Below are positions 10,405 through 22,109 of a stretch of DNA of 64,000 nt, one piece after another. The notes under the pieces are model-generated. The model ran no database searches. It was not told where the DNA came from and saw only the letters and a list, made by a program, of their open reading frames with translations. This DNA is from Cannabis sativa (taxonomy: Eukaryota > Streptophyta > Magnoliopsida > Rosales > Cannabaceae): positions 1,426,001-1,490,000 of the forward strand of contig NW_026870037.1 of the NCBI RefSeq assembly GCF_029168945.1, read 5' to 3'. Both the position numbers and the translations under genes were made by a program. Every line of letters starts with the position of its first letter. Position 1 is the stretch's first letter.

Positions 10405-12214
10405 ACAAGTATGTTTCATTAACATCCTGATATGAATTCTAAAACAATGAAATAAATATAAAGTTTAGTAAACCTTACATTGGGTGCAGCGGAATATGAC
10501 TCCTTCCATTCAGATCTCTAGCCCTTGATTCCTTTTTGTAGCAGATCATCACCAAGATATGAACCTGGATCTCTTTCTCTCATTCCTTTGATGCTGATTC
10601 TCCTTCTTAATGTTTGGAATCTCCTACAGTCTTACACACTATGCTTGAGATACCACTTGATGTGTGTGGGCACTCACTCATTCACTCAAGGATTTCAAAA
10701 ATCAAGAAGAAAGAAGAGGGAAGTGGTTTCTGCTATAGAGAATGGAGGCTCAATTTCATCTGACAAAAGTTAACAAAGTTCAGTTTGAATGAGAGCCATC
10801 ACTATCTATTTATAGGTAACCACCTAGGTTTAGGTTAGAATTATTTGGCATTAAAATAATAGAAAAATAGGAAAATTGCACTAAGTGTGCCGCCCATGGA
10901 TAGTGGATTGGGCCCACTTTGCAATTTTGCCATTTTGTCATTTTTTCTATCCCATATTCTCAAAAACGCAAATTTTCCAATTTCAACCATTTAAATGCTA
11001 ATTCTAATTATTTAATAACTAAAAATTAATTATTAAATAATATTGTCATTTAATATATTTATTAATTAGACATATAAAGTCTCTTAATTAATAAATAAAC
11101 CTAGAATTCTCTTTTCTTTATAATTTTGCCCTTGCTTAGTGAAAATTCATAAACTAGACATAGTCTAACTTTAGAATTATAATTGATTAATCAAAATCAA
11201 TTAACTGAGTCTTACAAGCAGTATGGTCTCAACTAGTATGGGGACCATGGGTCTATATATCCGAGCTTCCAATAAGCAGATCAAGAATTTATATCTTAAA
11301 TTCACTGACTTATTAATTCTTCGTTCAATCCACGCATAGAACTTAGAATTGCACTCTCAGTATATAGAACGCTCTATATGTTCCACGATATAGATACGCC
11401 ATTAGTTATCCATTGTTATAATCCTAATTTGATCAATGATTCTCTATATAGATGGTCTACACTGTAAAGGGTTTAGATTACCGTAACACTTAACCCCGTA
11501 TAAATGATATTTCAACTAAGTGAAATGAGTACTCCCTCATTTATTTTCGTTTGCTCAAGCTCGAAGGAAATCATCCTTTACTTTCTATTTGTCAGATAAA
11601 AGCTATAGATTCCATATTTATGTTAGCGCTCCCACTCAATTGCACTATCATGTTCCCAAAATGTACGTATCACCCTGACCCAAAAGTAGGCTTAACTAAC
11701 AAATCAAAGAGCATGTATAATACTCTTGAGATCGAACATAAACATATCAGGATTAAGATCATTTGATCTAGGATCAACAGGTGATATTGAATTGAATAGA
11801 TATTACGGTAAATTTAATATATCTAATCAAAGTTCAATATCGGCCCCTTCCGATGTATACTCCATACATCCGATACTGGTAAACTTTGCCAATGCCCTGG
11901 AAAGGACATAACACTTATCCAAGGTGTAAGAATACTAATCGCTGATTATACCATGCCAGTCTAAATCCAGTGTTCTGACGAATCAGGGAATAAACTTTCG
12001 AACATATAATTAAGATTATATTCCACTGTGCTGACAACACTATAATCATTAACAAATTCATATGTTCTGGACTTAAATAGAATTCATACATTATATATAT
12101 AATCATGAAATAAATCATGTGAACCATGCAACATTAAATGTTATTTCTGATCTTTATTAATTAGTAAATCTGATTATATTGAAATGAGTTTTATTTAGGG
12201 CATAAAACCCAACA
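10405..12214 (-). mobile_element. Ty1/copia LTR lacking its first ~37 bp, interrupted by LINE and CACTA
   Basis: The sequence is collinear with the two full LTRs at 30181-32034 and 50468-52322, starting about 37 bp into the LTR (CAAGTATG) and ending at the LTR terminus CCCAACA (12214). No internal retrotransposon sequence follows; LINE coding sequence begins at once. The missing LTR start presumably lies left of the window, separated by the LINE. It is therefore a solo LTR, or one LTR of a cut element. It shares the minus orientation of the full element by sequence, with the TATA-like box CCTATAAATAG near 10809-10817. Confidence 0.82.
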
Positions 12215-13055
12215 ATTTGCCTGTAATCCTGGATGAGATTTTGGTAGGTAAGGCCGGTATTGGGGGAGAATAGGATGGAAGATTTATTGAAGTTCACCAA
12301 CTGACTCGAGATACTCTCATACTTGGCAAGAGCCTCTTTGATAGCATTACAAGCCTGGATGTTAGACCAACAAAATAGTATGCTATCATTAGCAAAAAGA
12401 AGATGTGAGATTTTTGGAGCAGTACATGCAATATCCAAAATTTGTTTTAGTGTTTTCAAATTGCTTAAGAATAGTAGAGAGACCTTCTAAACAAAGGAGA
12501 AAGAGGTATGGTGAGAGAAGATCCCCTTGGCAAAGTCCTCTAGAGGGAATGACATTCCCAAGGTCATGGCCGTTGATGTTGAATTTAAAGGAAGCAGTTG
12601 ACAGGAAAGTCATGATTAAAGAGACAAACTTAGAGGGGAAACCGAATTCAGCATGATCTTATTAAGGAAACTCCATTCAACTCTGTCAAAAGCCTTGGCC
12701 ATGTCCAACTTGACTGCCATCCAGCCAATCTTGCCTTTTTTCCTACATTTGATGGAATGGAGTATTTCTTGGGCCATGAGAATATTATCAGAAATTAATG
12801 AGTCAGCCCTTAAGAAAGGTACTTTGGTTGGGAGAAATAAGAGGGTTTATGACTAACTTGATCCTATTAGCCAGGACTTTTGAAAAAAAATTTATAAACA
12901 GTAGTGCGCAGGCTAATAGGGCGATAGTCTTTAAGGGTAGAGGGATCCTTGATTTTGGGGATGAGGGTAATAAGAGTGGTATTGAAGTGTGTTATATCAG
13001 ATTGGTTATTTAGAAAATTGAGACTTAGAAAAAATTTCTCCCGAAGACCCACACT
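12215..13055 (-). pseudogene. LINE reverse-transcriptase fragment (minus strand)
   Basis: On the minus strand the frames give an L1 RT in order: LITLIPKIKDPSTLKDYRPISL, then DMAKAFDRVEWSFL, SRGLCQGDLLSPYLFLLCLEGLS, and LLFANDSILFC, which is the (F/Y)ADD catalytic box changed to FAND. At least three frames are needed, so it is decayed. The 3' side is cut off exactly at the copia LTR end (12214/12215), suggesting that the LTR element inserted into this LINE. Endonuclease and RNase H regions are absent from the piece seen. Confidence 0.82.
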
Positions 13056-13749
13056 TTTTCAAAGCTTCTCTTCAACCTATTCTATGAATAGTATGAGATC
13101 ATAATAAGAAAACTAAAACCTAGTTGAATACTCTAGGTTTCTTACATTGGAAACACTCTTCTCATAAAGAAAGATATGAAAGTATGAGAATAGAAGAGAT
13201 AAAATCGTTTGACTGCTCTTTAGGTCCTATTTATAGAACATAACAACCTTAGAGACAACCACAAAAATATTTTTCCAGCTGTACAAAGCTTTCTTAAAAA
13301 AATTCTTGATTTGTAGCATCAGAATCGGACTCTACAGCAGCAAATCAGGACCAGATAGAAAACTTTCTAAATTAAACTAAGATCACGAATTTAGACTTCA
13401 AACCCGCCAAATAAAATTTATTTGCTCTGTTCTAATAAAAGCAAAACCGAAATCATCAATTAGAGAAAGAGAGTTAAATTTTTTAAAGTTAGACAACTTT
13501 CCATAAGAGAATTTTTTTCTCTTACAAAAAGCTTCATAAACCAAAGAGACCAAAATTAATGTAATAAAAATAATTTAAATACTCAATAAAAATACATAAT
13601 AATTAAAACATATTTTGACAATTAAATTACCAAAAAAGAACCTAACACAAACAAACAAACAAAAATATAGAACTTTAGGAGAAAGTAATATTATAACATA
13701 CATTATTGAAAAATAAACATATATAATAAAAACTAATTAAATAAGTAGT
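13056..13749. other. Non-coding DNA, possible old LTR remnant
   Basis: No gene. The stretch has the look of an LTR or promoter on the minus strand: near 13229-13238 it reads CCTATTTATAGA on the plus strand, that is a CTATAAATAG box on the minus strand. I could not find a second copy in the window, so its origin is open. Confidence 0.35.
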
Positions 13750-14055
13750 TTAGACTTGTGTAATAACTAGCAAATAGTCAGCCTCCTTTGAGTTGTCTTC
13801 TTTGACCAAAACCCCAGCACTGCAAAGAAGGACTTTAAGCTCATCAACGTCTAGTGCATGGAATTGCATAGAGTACATTATACCAGAAACCACCTCTTCT
13901 TGAAACACACCAATTATCTTTACAAAGGCCAAATTCAGAGATGGGTAATTCTTATTCTCGTTATGAAATTCGATGGCAAAACGAGCAAGCTCCTTCATCT
14001 TTGGATCACTCTCAGATCCTTCCACTTCCCTCAGTTTTCCCACTATATCTTCCAT
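13750..14055 (-). CDS. Phytocystatin-like protein 1 (cysteine protease inhibitor family), 101 aa
   Basis: The single-exon frame starts MEDIVGKLREVEG and shows the plant cystatin signature helix KELARFAIEFHNEN at about residues 21-34, a strand block (LAFVKII), and an inhibitory-loop equivalent FQEEVVSG at about 51-58. Typical phytocystatins have Q-x-V-x-G in that loop to block papain-type proteases; here the aligned residue is Glu (EVVSG). The second-loop Pro-Trp is also missing, the region reading VLVKEDNSKEA. No signal peptide is visible, so a cytosolic protein is likely. It is a tandem paralogue of the gene at 17240-18157 and shares upstream sequence with it. The fold assignment is good; protease inhibition is doubtful. 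Confidence 0.85.
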   Translation of the reverse strand: MEDIVGKLREVEGSESDPKMKELARFAIEFHNENKNYPSLNLAFVKIIGVFQEEVVSGIMYSMQFHALDVDELKVLLCSAGVLVKEDNSKEADYLLVITQV

Positions 14056-14647
14056 TATATTATCAATATCTTTTATATAAATATATTAACTTCTTTGTTT
14101 TTCTTATTTAGGATCTTAATCTTCTCTCTCAAAGTTCTCTATATTTGTGTATTGTTTTTGCTTAATTATATCAAAATTGGACATTATTTATATACTAATT
14201 CATTTATGCATGTTTGGTGTTCTATTGTTTCGTGCCTTTGTTGAATGAAGCACATACAAATAGTCTTCGTTATTATTATAATGAAAGTGTACGGTTTTTG
14301 ACTATGTAGTTTTAAGACCTCTGACTTTCATATCTTTTGATCAATTGGGTTTATCCAATTGATTGAGTTGTTTAAACACATCTACACATATATAATATTT
14401 GGTTGATTTTTTCTTTTCTTCCATATTATATATATTGTTTGTTTATAAAAATACTAAACAGGGTAAAGATGGAGCGTGGCAGGTACTAAGTATTGAAACT
14501 TTCTCTTTTTGTTGAATTGAGATTATATATACATACACAGCTGCCCATATGTGCTTAAATACATGTACGTGTGGCTTGTTAAACTCGACTAGATTTTAAT
14601 TTGTATATTTTTTGTTATGATAATTGATAAATAACCCAACTGGAATT
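14056..14647 (-). promoter_or_regulatory. Upstream region of cystatin 1 with blocks shared with cystatin 2
   Basis: Reading away from the gene, TTTTTGACTATGTAGTTTTAAGACC and ACCTCTGACTTTC near 14295-14330 match 18412-18445 upstream of cystatin 2. A second block around 14478-14580 (GGCAGGTACTAAG, later AGCTGCCCATATG) matches 23514-23600. Shared non-coding blocks show that the tandem duplication included the promoter. Exact promoter elements cannot be assigned; TATA-like tracts are common in this AT-rich DNA. Confidence 0.55.
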
Positions 14648-15163
14648 AAATAAGGCATTGTTTGAAAGTAATGCTGTAATGGAAGAGAAATGAATACATA
14701 TATAAGAATAGTAATGAGAATGATAATAGGAATAAAAATCGAATGCAATTAAATTAAAATGTATAATTGATAAAAGAATTAGGGAAATTACTTTATATAC
14801 TATTTTTAATTTTTTTTTTTCAAATTTACGGTTTGGGTTTCTAAAGTGGTTGCAGCGCTAGTTGCAATAGAGATTTCTATACGATTTTTTGTTGCAATTT
14901 AGGTTGCAGCGCTAGTTGCAATAAAGGTTTCTATGTACAATTCCGTAAAAATACAAAAAAAAATTATTTTGAAGTGTAAAAATGAAAAAGTCCCAAAGAA
15001 TTATTATATATTTTTTTCATTTTGTATTGGAATAGTCATTCTTTTCATTTTAAAATGAAATAGTCATTCCACTAAAATGCAACTAAACAAAAATGAATGG
15101 AATGAAAATTATTTTATTTTCATTCCATTTCATTTCATTGTCTCCAACCAAACATCACCTAAG
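14648..15163. mobile_element. Possible MITE upstream of cystatin 1
   Basis: The left side reads AAGGCATTGTTTGAAAG and the right side is the rough reverse complement of AGGTGATGTTTGGTTGG, both followed by GGAATG-rich sequence. The core has GTTGCAGCGCTAGTTGCAAT twice (about 14851 and 14905). There is no clear target duplication, so this is a tentative hAT-like MITE call. Confidence 0.35.
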
Positions 15164-16219
15164 TATATTCAATGTATTATCCCAAATCACATAGAAAATA
15201 ATCTTATGTAACGCACTATTCTTCATCGCGGGTTGTGCAAAATTGAGGTAGAGTCAGATTATTTTTTGTCGTCCAAGTTATTTGAAGTTCATGTACCATA
15301 AAAGCAATATGACCCACTACTGATCGAGGGAGAACCACATTTTTTATTTCTGATCGAATTTGCTCGTGGGCAATGCTCCTTTCGAGTTCATTTTTGTAAT
15401 GATGAATGATTTGATTATGTAATGAAGTTTTACCTTTTATTTTTTTTAACAAAAAAAATATAATTTGAGTTTTTTATTCTAATTTTTAAGGGTATTTTAT
15501 CCTATTTTTACTAAAATATAAATTAAAATACATGCTAGTAGAATAGAAAATTTTAAATCGGGATAAATAGTTGTGACCCGATCAGTAGAAAATAGTTCAG
15601 CGTTCAAAAGTTCTAAGTTACATAAGTGATAAAAATTGAAAACCAAATTTCAGAAATTAATCCTCTCAAGCTTTTAATACTCCCAACAACTTTTTTACTC
15701 TGTTTTTTAAAATACATCACCAAAATTCTATTTTTTTTTTTTATTTTACAACATACTTTTACATTACATCATACATTAATTTCTTTAAAATACATTATCA
15801 AAACTTCATTTTTTTAACTTTTTTCTAATATATTTTATTCATTTTTAATATGTACTATTAATATAAACTGATATATATCCTGGGGACAGACCCATTAATA
15901 CTAATGTGGAGGCTATAGTCCCACTAATAAAAATATTGCTTTTTAAAAAAATTAATGTAAAATTTTTAATTTGATAATTATAGACCAAAGTAGTAGAAAG
16001 TCCCACAAAATTAAATAAATCTAATAAAAATGATTATAATGTAAGTATAAATATTTTTTTAATGATAAATAAGACTCCACAAAGTAAAAATTCTAGGTCT
16101 CCTATTTATAAATAATTATTCAATCTCAAAAAAATTAATAAAATATGTTTAGAGTAATAAATAGTTAAGTGTAGATCATGAATATATAGTAAATTTTAAT
16201 ATATAACTTTAAAATATAA
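15164..16219. other. Intergenic AT-rich DNA, no supported gene
   Basis: The only notable frame is 15216-15452 on the minus strand (78 aa), which contains ERSIAHEQIRSEIKNVVL and matches no family that I recognise. The rest is AT-rich with a possible decayed element around 15880-16110 (CTATAGTCCCACTAATAAA and a diverged partner). I do not call a gene. Confidence 0.5.
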
Positions 16220-16723
16220 GGGCTCGTTTGGTACACCATATAAGAGTCGTATTATATTAAATAATAAATAACACTATGTTTGGATAAATCAATGTATTGT
16301 ATTAATTATTACGACCAAATTTTTTAATACAATGTATGTTGTATTATTTAATACCTAATAAATGGTCCGTATTAGCTTGTATTATAATATTTACAAAGAA
16401 TTTGGAGTTAACACCAATCTCTGATTCGGACCCAGAGCCGAGACCCGAGACCCGGGACCCGGGACCCGAGACCCGGACCTGGACCCTGACCCGGACCTGA
16501 ATTCGGAGCCGAACCCAGACCCGGACCCAAACCCGTAGTTGGTGTTAGGATCGAGTGTATTAAAAATATATTATAACTTTACACAATCAATTAATACAAG
16601 TCAATACCAAATATTGTATTGTATTAAATAATACTAATACAATACAATACAATACAATACAACACAATCCAACACAATACAATACAATACAATACATTAC
16701 AATACGGTGTACCAAAAGAAGAG
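16220..16723. mobile_element. MITE with GC-rich CCCGGACC-type core
   Basis: Terminal inverted repeats are visible: GCTCGTTTGGTACACC at about 16222-16237 against the reverse complement of GGTGTACCAAAAGAAGAG at 16706-16723. Next to the ends are GTATTGTATT/AATACAATAC tracts. The centre (about 16427-16545) is a GC-rich run of degenerate GGACCCGAGACCCGG hexamer-like repeats. No protein is encoded. The target duplication is not clear. The TIR form resembles short non-autonomous hAT or related elements. Confidence 0.65.
16636..16705. repeat. AATAC pentanucleotide microsatellite
   Basis: About 13 AATAC units with a few point changes lie next to the right end of the MITE that ends near 16723. Confidence 0.9.
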
Positions 16724-17239
16724 TTTAGAATAATATTTGCTGTAACGTATTTTTAGTACGATTTTTTAAATTTTTTAAAACTTCTCTATTTTAAAGAGGC
16801 TCTTGTGAGTGCTATAAGTCTCTTACTAGTCTTTATTGTATAAATACTGTCTTGTATTTTTTTCTTTTTCCTTTTGCATAATGATAGAGTTTTCACTCTG
16901 CTTTTACTGAAATACTTTATTTCTAATATTCAAACTCCAATCTAAAAACGTTTATAAGGTTAAAAAAAATAAAGTGCCTTTAACATTATACACAAATAGT
17001 AACACAAGTAGTAAAGTAGAATACATTCTTCTGAGTAAAATTCCTTGATTTTACACATGAGTATGACAATAAATAATAATAATAAAAAAAATACAACAAC
17101 ATCATATCAAAGTATAAACGAAATAATACATTGAAAAGAAGAAAGACGTCACGTGAATCCGAATCACTGTTCTGGCATTATATATATATATATATTCTCA
17201 GAATTATTTTGGCTCCATTAATCGATTAACTCCCCCACA
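16724..17239. other. Spacer downstream of cystatin 2, no gene seen
   Basis: AT-rich sequence with a short TA microsatellite near 17179-17194. It would contain the 3' UTR of the minus-strand cystatin 2 gene just left of 17240. Nothing else is recognisable. Confidence 0.5.
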
Positions 17240-18157
17240 TTAGTCATCATCCTGAAAATATTAATTAGTTAATTAATTGACAAGTGGAAATGGTTTAGAT
17301 TAGTTTAATTACTGTTAAATCATACATACATACATACATATTAATTAGTTATATGATTTATTCTTTTCATATAGTCTCATACATTATCAACAAATCAAGG
17401 ATGTATGCACATAGATATAAGTATATGAATCAAATTAATCATGATAATTAATAGACTAATTAGGATTTTTGTCCCTGAATTTAAAAATTTTTGTTGAATT
17501 TCATTCAATTTACGTGATTATTTATGTATTGAATCATGCTCCCTAAACTTTGATATCTACCAAATCATGTTCCTGGAACTTTGATATATACTAAACATGT
17601 CCCTTGAACAGTCATCCATGTTAGATTTTTTTTACTAAAATTAGACAAAAGTCCTTAAATCTAACAATCTCAATAGTTCAAGAGATATTTTTAACGACCT
17701 CAAAAATTCAGAAAACAGGATTTGATACGTCTAAAAGTTCAAGGGTAAAAATCCTAATTAGCCTTAACAAAATGAATCAAGGATGTATGCACATAGATAT
17801 ACGTATGAATCAAATTAATCATGATAATACATATTAATTACGTACCTTGAGTACTCTAAGAAGTACTAAAGACTGGGCTTCCTTTGAATTGTCTTGAGAC
17901 TTGACCAAAACTGGGGAAACGTAAAGAAAAGTGATACCCTGATCGGTGTCTAGTGCATGCAATTGCATATAGTACATCATACCAGAAACAACCTCTTGTT
18001 GATTGGCATATGCTATCTTCACAAGCTCAAGAACAGACCCACCATTTTTAACATTCTCTTTCTTGTTATGTTCATCGATTGCAAAACGACCAAGTTCTTC
18101 TATCATTGGATCATTCTCAAATCCTTCCACTTCCCTCAGTATCCCCACTTCTTCCAT
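17240..18157 (-). CDS. Phytocystatin-like protein 2, predicted two exons, ~107 aa
   Basis: Exon 1 (18157-17846) encodes MEEVGILREVEG, the helix ELGRFAIDEHNKKEN at about 21-35, a strand, and the loop NQQEVVSG. Reading through would end in VRN, but AAG at 17848-17846 is followed by GTACGT, a good donor, and a TTTTCAG acceptor at 17254-17252 leads to GATGATGACTAA, so the spliced protein would end Lys-Asp-Asp-Asp. The loop again has Glu where cystatins have the Gln of Q-x-V-x-G, and SQDNSKEA replaces the usual Pro-Trp region, as in the paralogue at 13750-14055. No signal peptide is seen. The intron contains a MITE between 55-bp direct repeats. A LINE lies about 0.53 kb upstream. The splice model is a prediction; the cystatin fold is well supported. 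Confidence 0.82.
17393..17828. repeat. ~55-bp direct repeats around an intronic MITE
   Basis: 17393-17448 and 17775-17828 are nearly identical (AATCAAGGATGTATGCACAT and onward to ATGATAAT). They flank the MITE at 17455-17762 inside the cystatin 2 intron. They are far longer than any normal target duplication. Confidence 0.85.
17455..17762. mobile_element. MITE in cystatin 2 intron
   Basis: The left end CTAATTAGGATTTTTGTCCC is matched by the reverse complement of GGGTAAAAATCCTAATTAGC at the right end. The interior has further inverted similarity (TTTGATATCTACCAAATCATG-type tracts) and no coding potential. Confidence 0.7.
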
Positions 18158-18686
18158 TCCTATATATGTTAATTAATTAACTTAATTTCTAAACTCTCTG
18201 CAATTGCTTTCCTTTTCGATATCTTGATTGATCTTCTCTCAATCTTTTATTATATATATGCTGATTTTGCTTTATTTTTAACTACTCAATTCAAGACTAG
18301 CTAGACAACATTTATATACTAATTCATTTATGTAATAAGTTTGGTGCTTAGTTGATCATCTTTGAAAGGAACCCTTTGAGATTATTATTTTAAAATAAAA
18401 AGTTAGTGTATAATTTTTGACTAGTTTTAGGACCTCTGACTTTCTACAATTGCTTGAGTTTATTTATTTAGTATTGAAAATTTGCACAACTATATAGATC
18501 TCACACTTATATTAAATAACTCTATTTAATTAAAATTATTGATTTAAAAGTTTTTTTTTTTTGTTAAAATTAATGATTAAAATTAACACTGTTAAATTAA
18601 TTAATTATTTTTTTTCCTTTTTTTTTTTTAAAAAAAATAATTTTAAATATTTAAATTTAATTTAAAAATATTAAAAAATTAGAGAT
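18158..18686 (-). promoter_or_regulatory. Proximal upstream region of cystatin 2
   Basis: It contains TTTTTGACTAGTTTTAGGACC followed by TCTGACTTTC (about 18412-18445), matching the upstream region of cystatin 1. Beyond about 18480 it is AT-rich and ends at the LINE insertion (TTAGAGAT at 18679-18686). The next conserved upstream block is found only at 23514, beyond the LINE and a MITE. Confidence 0.5.
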
Positions 18687-18954
18687 GTTTTTTTTTTTTT
18701 CACAAAGGAAAACTTCATTAATCAACAGAACAAATACACTCTTAAGCCTCTTTTATACAAACAACAAGAAAATCAAAGCCATTTGTGATTGTTCCAATGC
18801 CCAAGGATTACAGTCCCACAACCTCTCTCTCGTGGGCTAACCAATGCGCCCCTACTAACATCTATCTAATGCAAATATCTCATTTATGAGCAGCTTAAAG
18901 GCAACTGAGAGTAAGAAAATCGTAAGGCCCACTCGACCTGTATGGATAAACAGA

Positions 18955-21534
18955 TTAATTACATTGTAATCTATTCAATAAAAGCCTCTCTTGTCTAGTC
19001 ATTTTCCTATTTTTTATAAGGTATAATCTATAAAGTACTATACTCTTTACTTTGGCAGCATCTATCCTAGAAAAACAATTAAAAATGCACTTGCTCCTGT
19101 TCAACCATATAGAGTAGCAAATGAAAACTAGATTAGCAATGTATATACTTCTAATCAAACTTGAATCCTTTAAGGAAAGGCAACTTTTCCAGCCCTCATA
19201 CTTAACTGGCCAAGCTTTGTACCCAAACTAACTAAAGATTCAGTCTACTACCCTTTGAGAAAGGCCACAATAAAAAAAGAGGTGATCATGAGATTCCAAT
19301 TGGTCTTCACAAACAGGGCAAATCCGAGTATCAAGCACAACATGAAGCTTACTCAAGTTGTCACGAGTGAGAAGGTGAGAATTCACAATTTGCCAAAGGA
19401 TAAATCGATGTTTTGGCAAATTCAAGTAGCTCCAAATGGCTTTACTATGGCAGTCCTTGTTCTGAGTAAGGAGGCCATTGTAGAGAGTCGCAGCGTTGAA
19501 TTTACCAGTTTTACCTGCCCTCAAAATCTCATCACTAGAAAATTTTTGTCACAATCTGCATAATTTTTTTCAATACCAGCTCGTGTCTAGTTTTTGAATG
19601 TAAGACCAAAAAAGAACACATTTGAGATAAATGAGATTCACCCACTTAACCCAAAGTAAATCCTTTTTCTTCATTATAGCCCAAACATACTTGGATAGCA
19701 TAGCCTAGTTCCACTTGGATCCCTCTTTGAAACCGAGGCCTCCATAGGCTTTTGGGAGACAAACTTTCTCCCAAGAAGTCATATGGATTTTGCTCTTATC
19801 ATCATTATTTCCCCAAAGGAAACCTCTGCATAATCTTTCCACCTCTTTTGTTACACTTTGAGAGAGAATGAAAATGCTCATCCAGTAATTCCGGAGGCCA
19901 AGCAAAACATTGTGAATTAATTAGGCTCTTCCTACAAAGGACATGTGTCTACTAGCCCAATTATGTAAGTTGTGCTTAATTTTAGAGATATCAATCCTAC
20001 AATCTTCAAACTTTTATTTCGTTGGTCTCAAAGGCACCCCGGGATACTTAAGGGGAAAGTCTCCCTCAATAAGAGACATATCTGCAATGATTCCAGCTTT
20101 TGCTCTGCTATCCACCCCACCAAAAAAGATGTGGGAATTTTGCAAGTTTACGAGCAACCTTGTAGTAGACCAAACTCATCCAACACTACTTTGATAACAA
20201 GCATGTCTAGTCCCTTTACTCAAAATTATTAAGTCATCTGTAAAGCACAAATTAACAAGCTTTAAACTTTTACATAAGGGATTATACCTGAAATTGGAGT
20301 TTTGAATGGCATGTTGCTATAACCGAGTTAAGTATTCCATGATAAGAACAAACAACAAAGGAGAGATGGGATCTCCCTGTCGAAGCCCTTTAGCACCTTT
20401 AAAATTGCCTTGAACCCGACCATTCATGAGCAAAGAGTAGGAGGTATTCCTCACATAGATCATAAATCTGTTGACAAACTTCCTCGACAAATTGTAAGCA
20501 TTGAGCAAATCTTCTAGAAAATCTCAGTCAACCGTATCATAAGCCTTGCTAATATCTATATTCAAAGCACACCTAGGTGAAGTGTTCTTCCTTCTATAGT
20601 TCTTCGAAAGATCTTGGAGGATCATCACATTGTGAGCAATGGATCTACCTTAAACAGTAGTTCCTTGATTTTGGTTAGTAATAAAAGGAAGAACCTTTGC
20701 CAACCTAGTGCACATGAGTTTCGATATGCATTTATAGATGGTAGTGCGGCAAGCTATTTCTCTATAATCAACAACCTTTGTAGGATTTTCCAGTTTAGGT
20801 ATGAGAGAGATCATGGTTCTATGTAGCTCCATGGGGATATTACCTGAATCAAAGAATTCATTGACTACTCTACAAGTTTCAGCACCTATATTAGTCCAAA
20901 TTGACTTGAAAAAACCTTATCCATATCCATCGGGACCAGGCGATTTCGAATCAGGGATACTAGATAAGGCTTTTTTGATCTCCTTGTCAGTGAACAACTT
21001 TAGCATTTCCAGTTGCTGATCTAAAGTCAAAACAACCCCATACTTCAAGCATTTCATATTTAACCCCTTCGACACCTTGTTGCTGCTCCCCATGTAGCTT
21101 CTAAAATGGCACAAGAAATGCTCCACAACTTCTTTGAAATTGTCATTAACCACTCCATGATCTATTGTAAAAGAAACAATCCTATTCTCAATCTTTCTCT
21201 TCTTAAGACAAGCATGAAAATAGGATGTGTTGGTATCCCCTTTTCTTATCCATATCACCTTGCTCCTTTGTTTGAGGAAACTGTGATAGCTTTTTTCATG
21301 TTTACTGAAGACACCAGCTGCAGTAAATTCATTCTGTTGAAGGTTAAGATTAGTTGGATGAGTTTGGGCTTGAAGACGAGCTTCAAGGTATCTGGTTTGA
21401 GCTTCATGATAAGTTCTCCCTATGTCCCCAACGGTTTCATAGTTGAACTTTTTAAGTTGATGCTTCAGCCTCATAAGTTTCAAGTATATACCCGTAAAAC
21501 CCCTAACTGCTATAGGTTTCTCCCAACTCTGCAT
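18955..21534 (-). pseudogene. LINE ORF2 (RT) remnant with many frameshifts
   Basis: In order along the minus strand: the endonuclease-RT linker from MQSWEKPIAV through VIWIRKGDTNTSYFHACLKK to SIPDSKSPGPDGYG (21534-20917), RT palm blocks MISLIPKLENPTKVVDYREI (20832-20650) and KGLRQGDPISPLLFVLIMEY (to 20317), FTDDLIIL near 20240 in place of the (F/Y)ADD box, the post-RT block LCRGFLWGNNDDKSKIHMTSWEKV in pieces (19905-19705), and a zf-RVT segment with CPVCEDQLESHDHLFFYC (19524-19240). Each piece is in a different frame or ends at a stop. No RNase H domain is visible. The copy is dead. Confidence 0.85.
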
Positions 21535-22109
21535 TACAACTTCCTTAAAGTCACTCTGATCTACCCAAAAACTGTAATAACGAAATGGTTTAAGGCTAAT
21601 TCTTCAGTAGTTGTTGAAGAAATTACACAGGAGCAGTGGTATAATATTATTTCCCATTTAAACATTGCTGAAGTGTTGGGGAAATGGTCACTCCAATCTT
21701 CATTCACAAAAGCATGGTCTATTTTTGAGTAAATCCTCCTTGACCCCTCTTGCTTGTTAGTCCATGTAAATCTCGAGCCGCCCTTTTTCAGAACATCAAC
21801 ATGAGCTTAAGCAAACCAAGAACTTGAATCAACCAATTCATTATGAGTTATTGGATTCCCACCAACCCTATCCTCAAAAGTAAACATAGAATTAAAATCC
21901 CCCCAATATGATCCACAATTTGACAGTGTGCTTCAAGTTTTCCAATAGTACTAACCAGAGTGCTCAAGCTGTTATTCCCTCAATATTGGAGTCCTAGGTC
22001 ATGTAGGCAAATCCATAGAGGCATTGATCTTATCAATTTAACATCATTCAAATCCGTGGTCCAAGGCCTAACAATAACAGGGTTTTCTATCAAATTGAAT
22101 AACACCATT

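Noticed and set aside
10405..12214. Complete solo LTR
   Set aside because: The first 37 bp are missing in the window, so it can only be called an interrupted LTR; the left part may lie outside.
14105..14244. Hydrophobic plus-strand frame opposite the cystatin 1 start, possible small membrane protein
   Set aside because: It overlaps the cystatin start on the other strand and consists of Leu/Ile/Phe codons expected from T-rich leader DNA.
15216..15452. 78-codon minus-strand frame in the intergenic region
   Set aside because: No recognisable domain, no paralogue in the window and no splice or promoter context; chance is not excluded.
17834..17845. Cystatin 2 ending in VRN by read-through
   Set aside because: A strong GTACGT donor at that point and a TTTTCAG acceptor leading to a short final exon make splicing more likely, though not proven.
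21106..21732. 208-codon open frame on the plus strand
   Set aside because: It lies opposite LINE ORF2 linker sequence with clear protein similarity on the minus strand.
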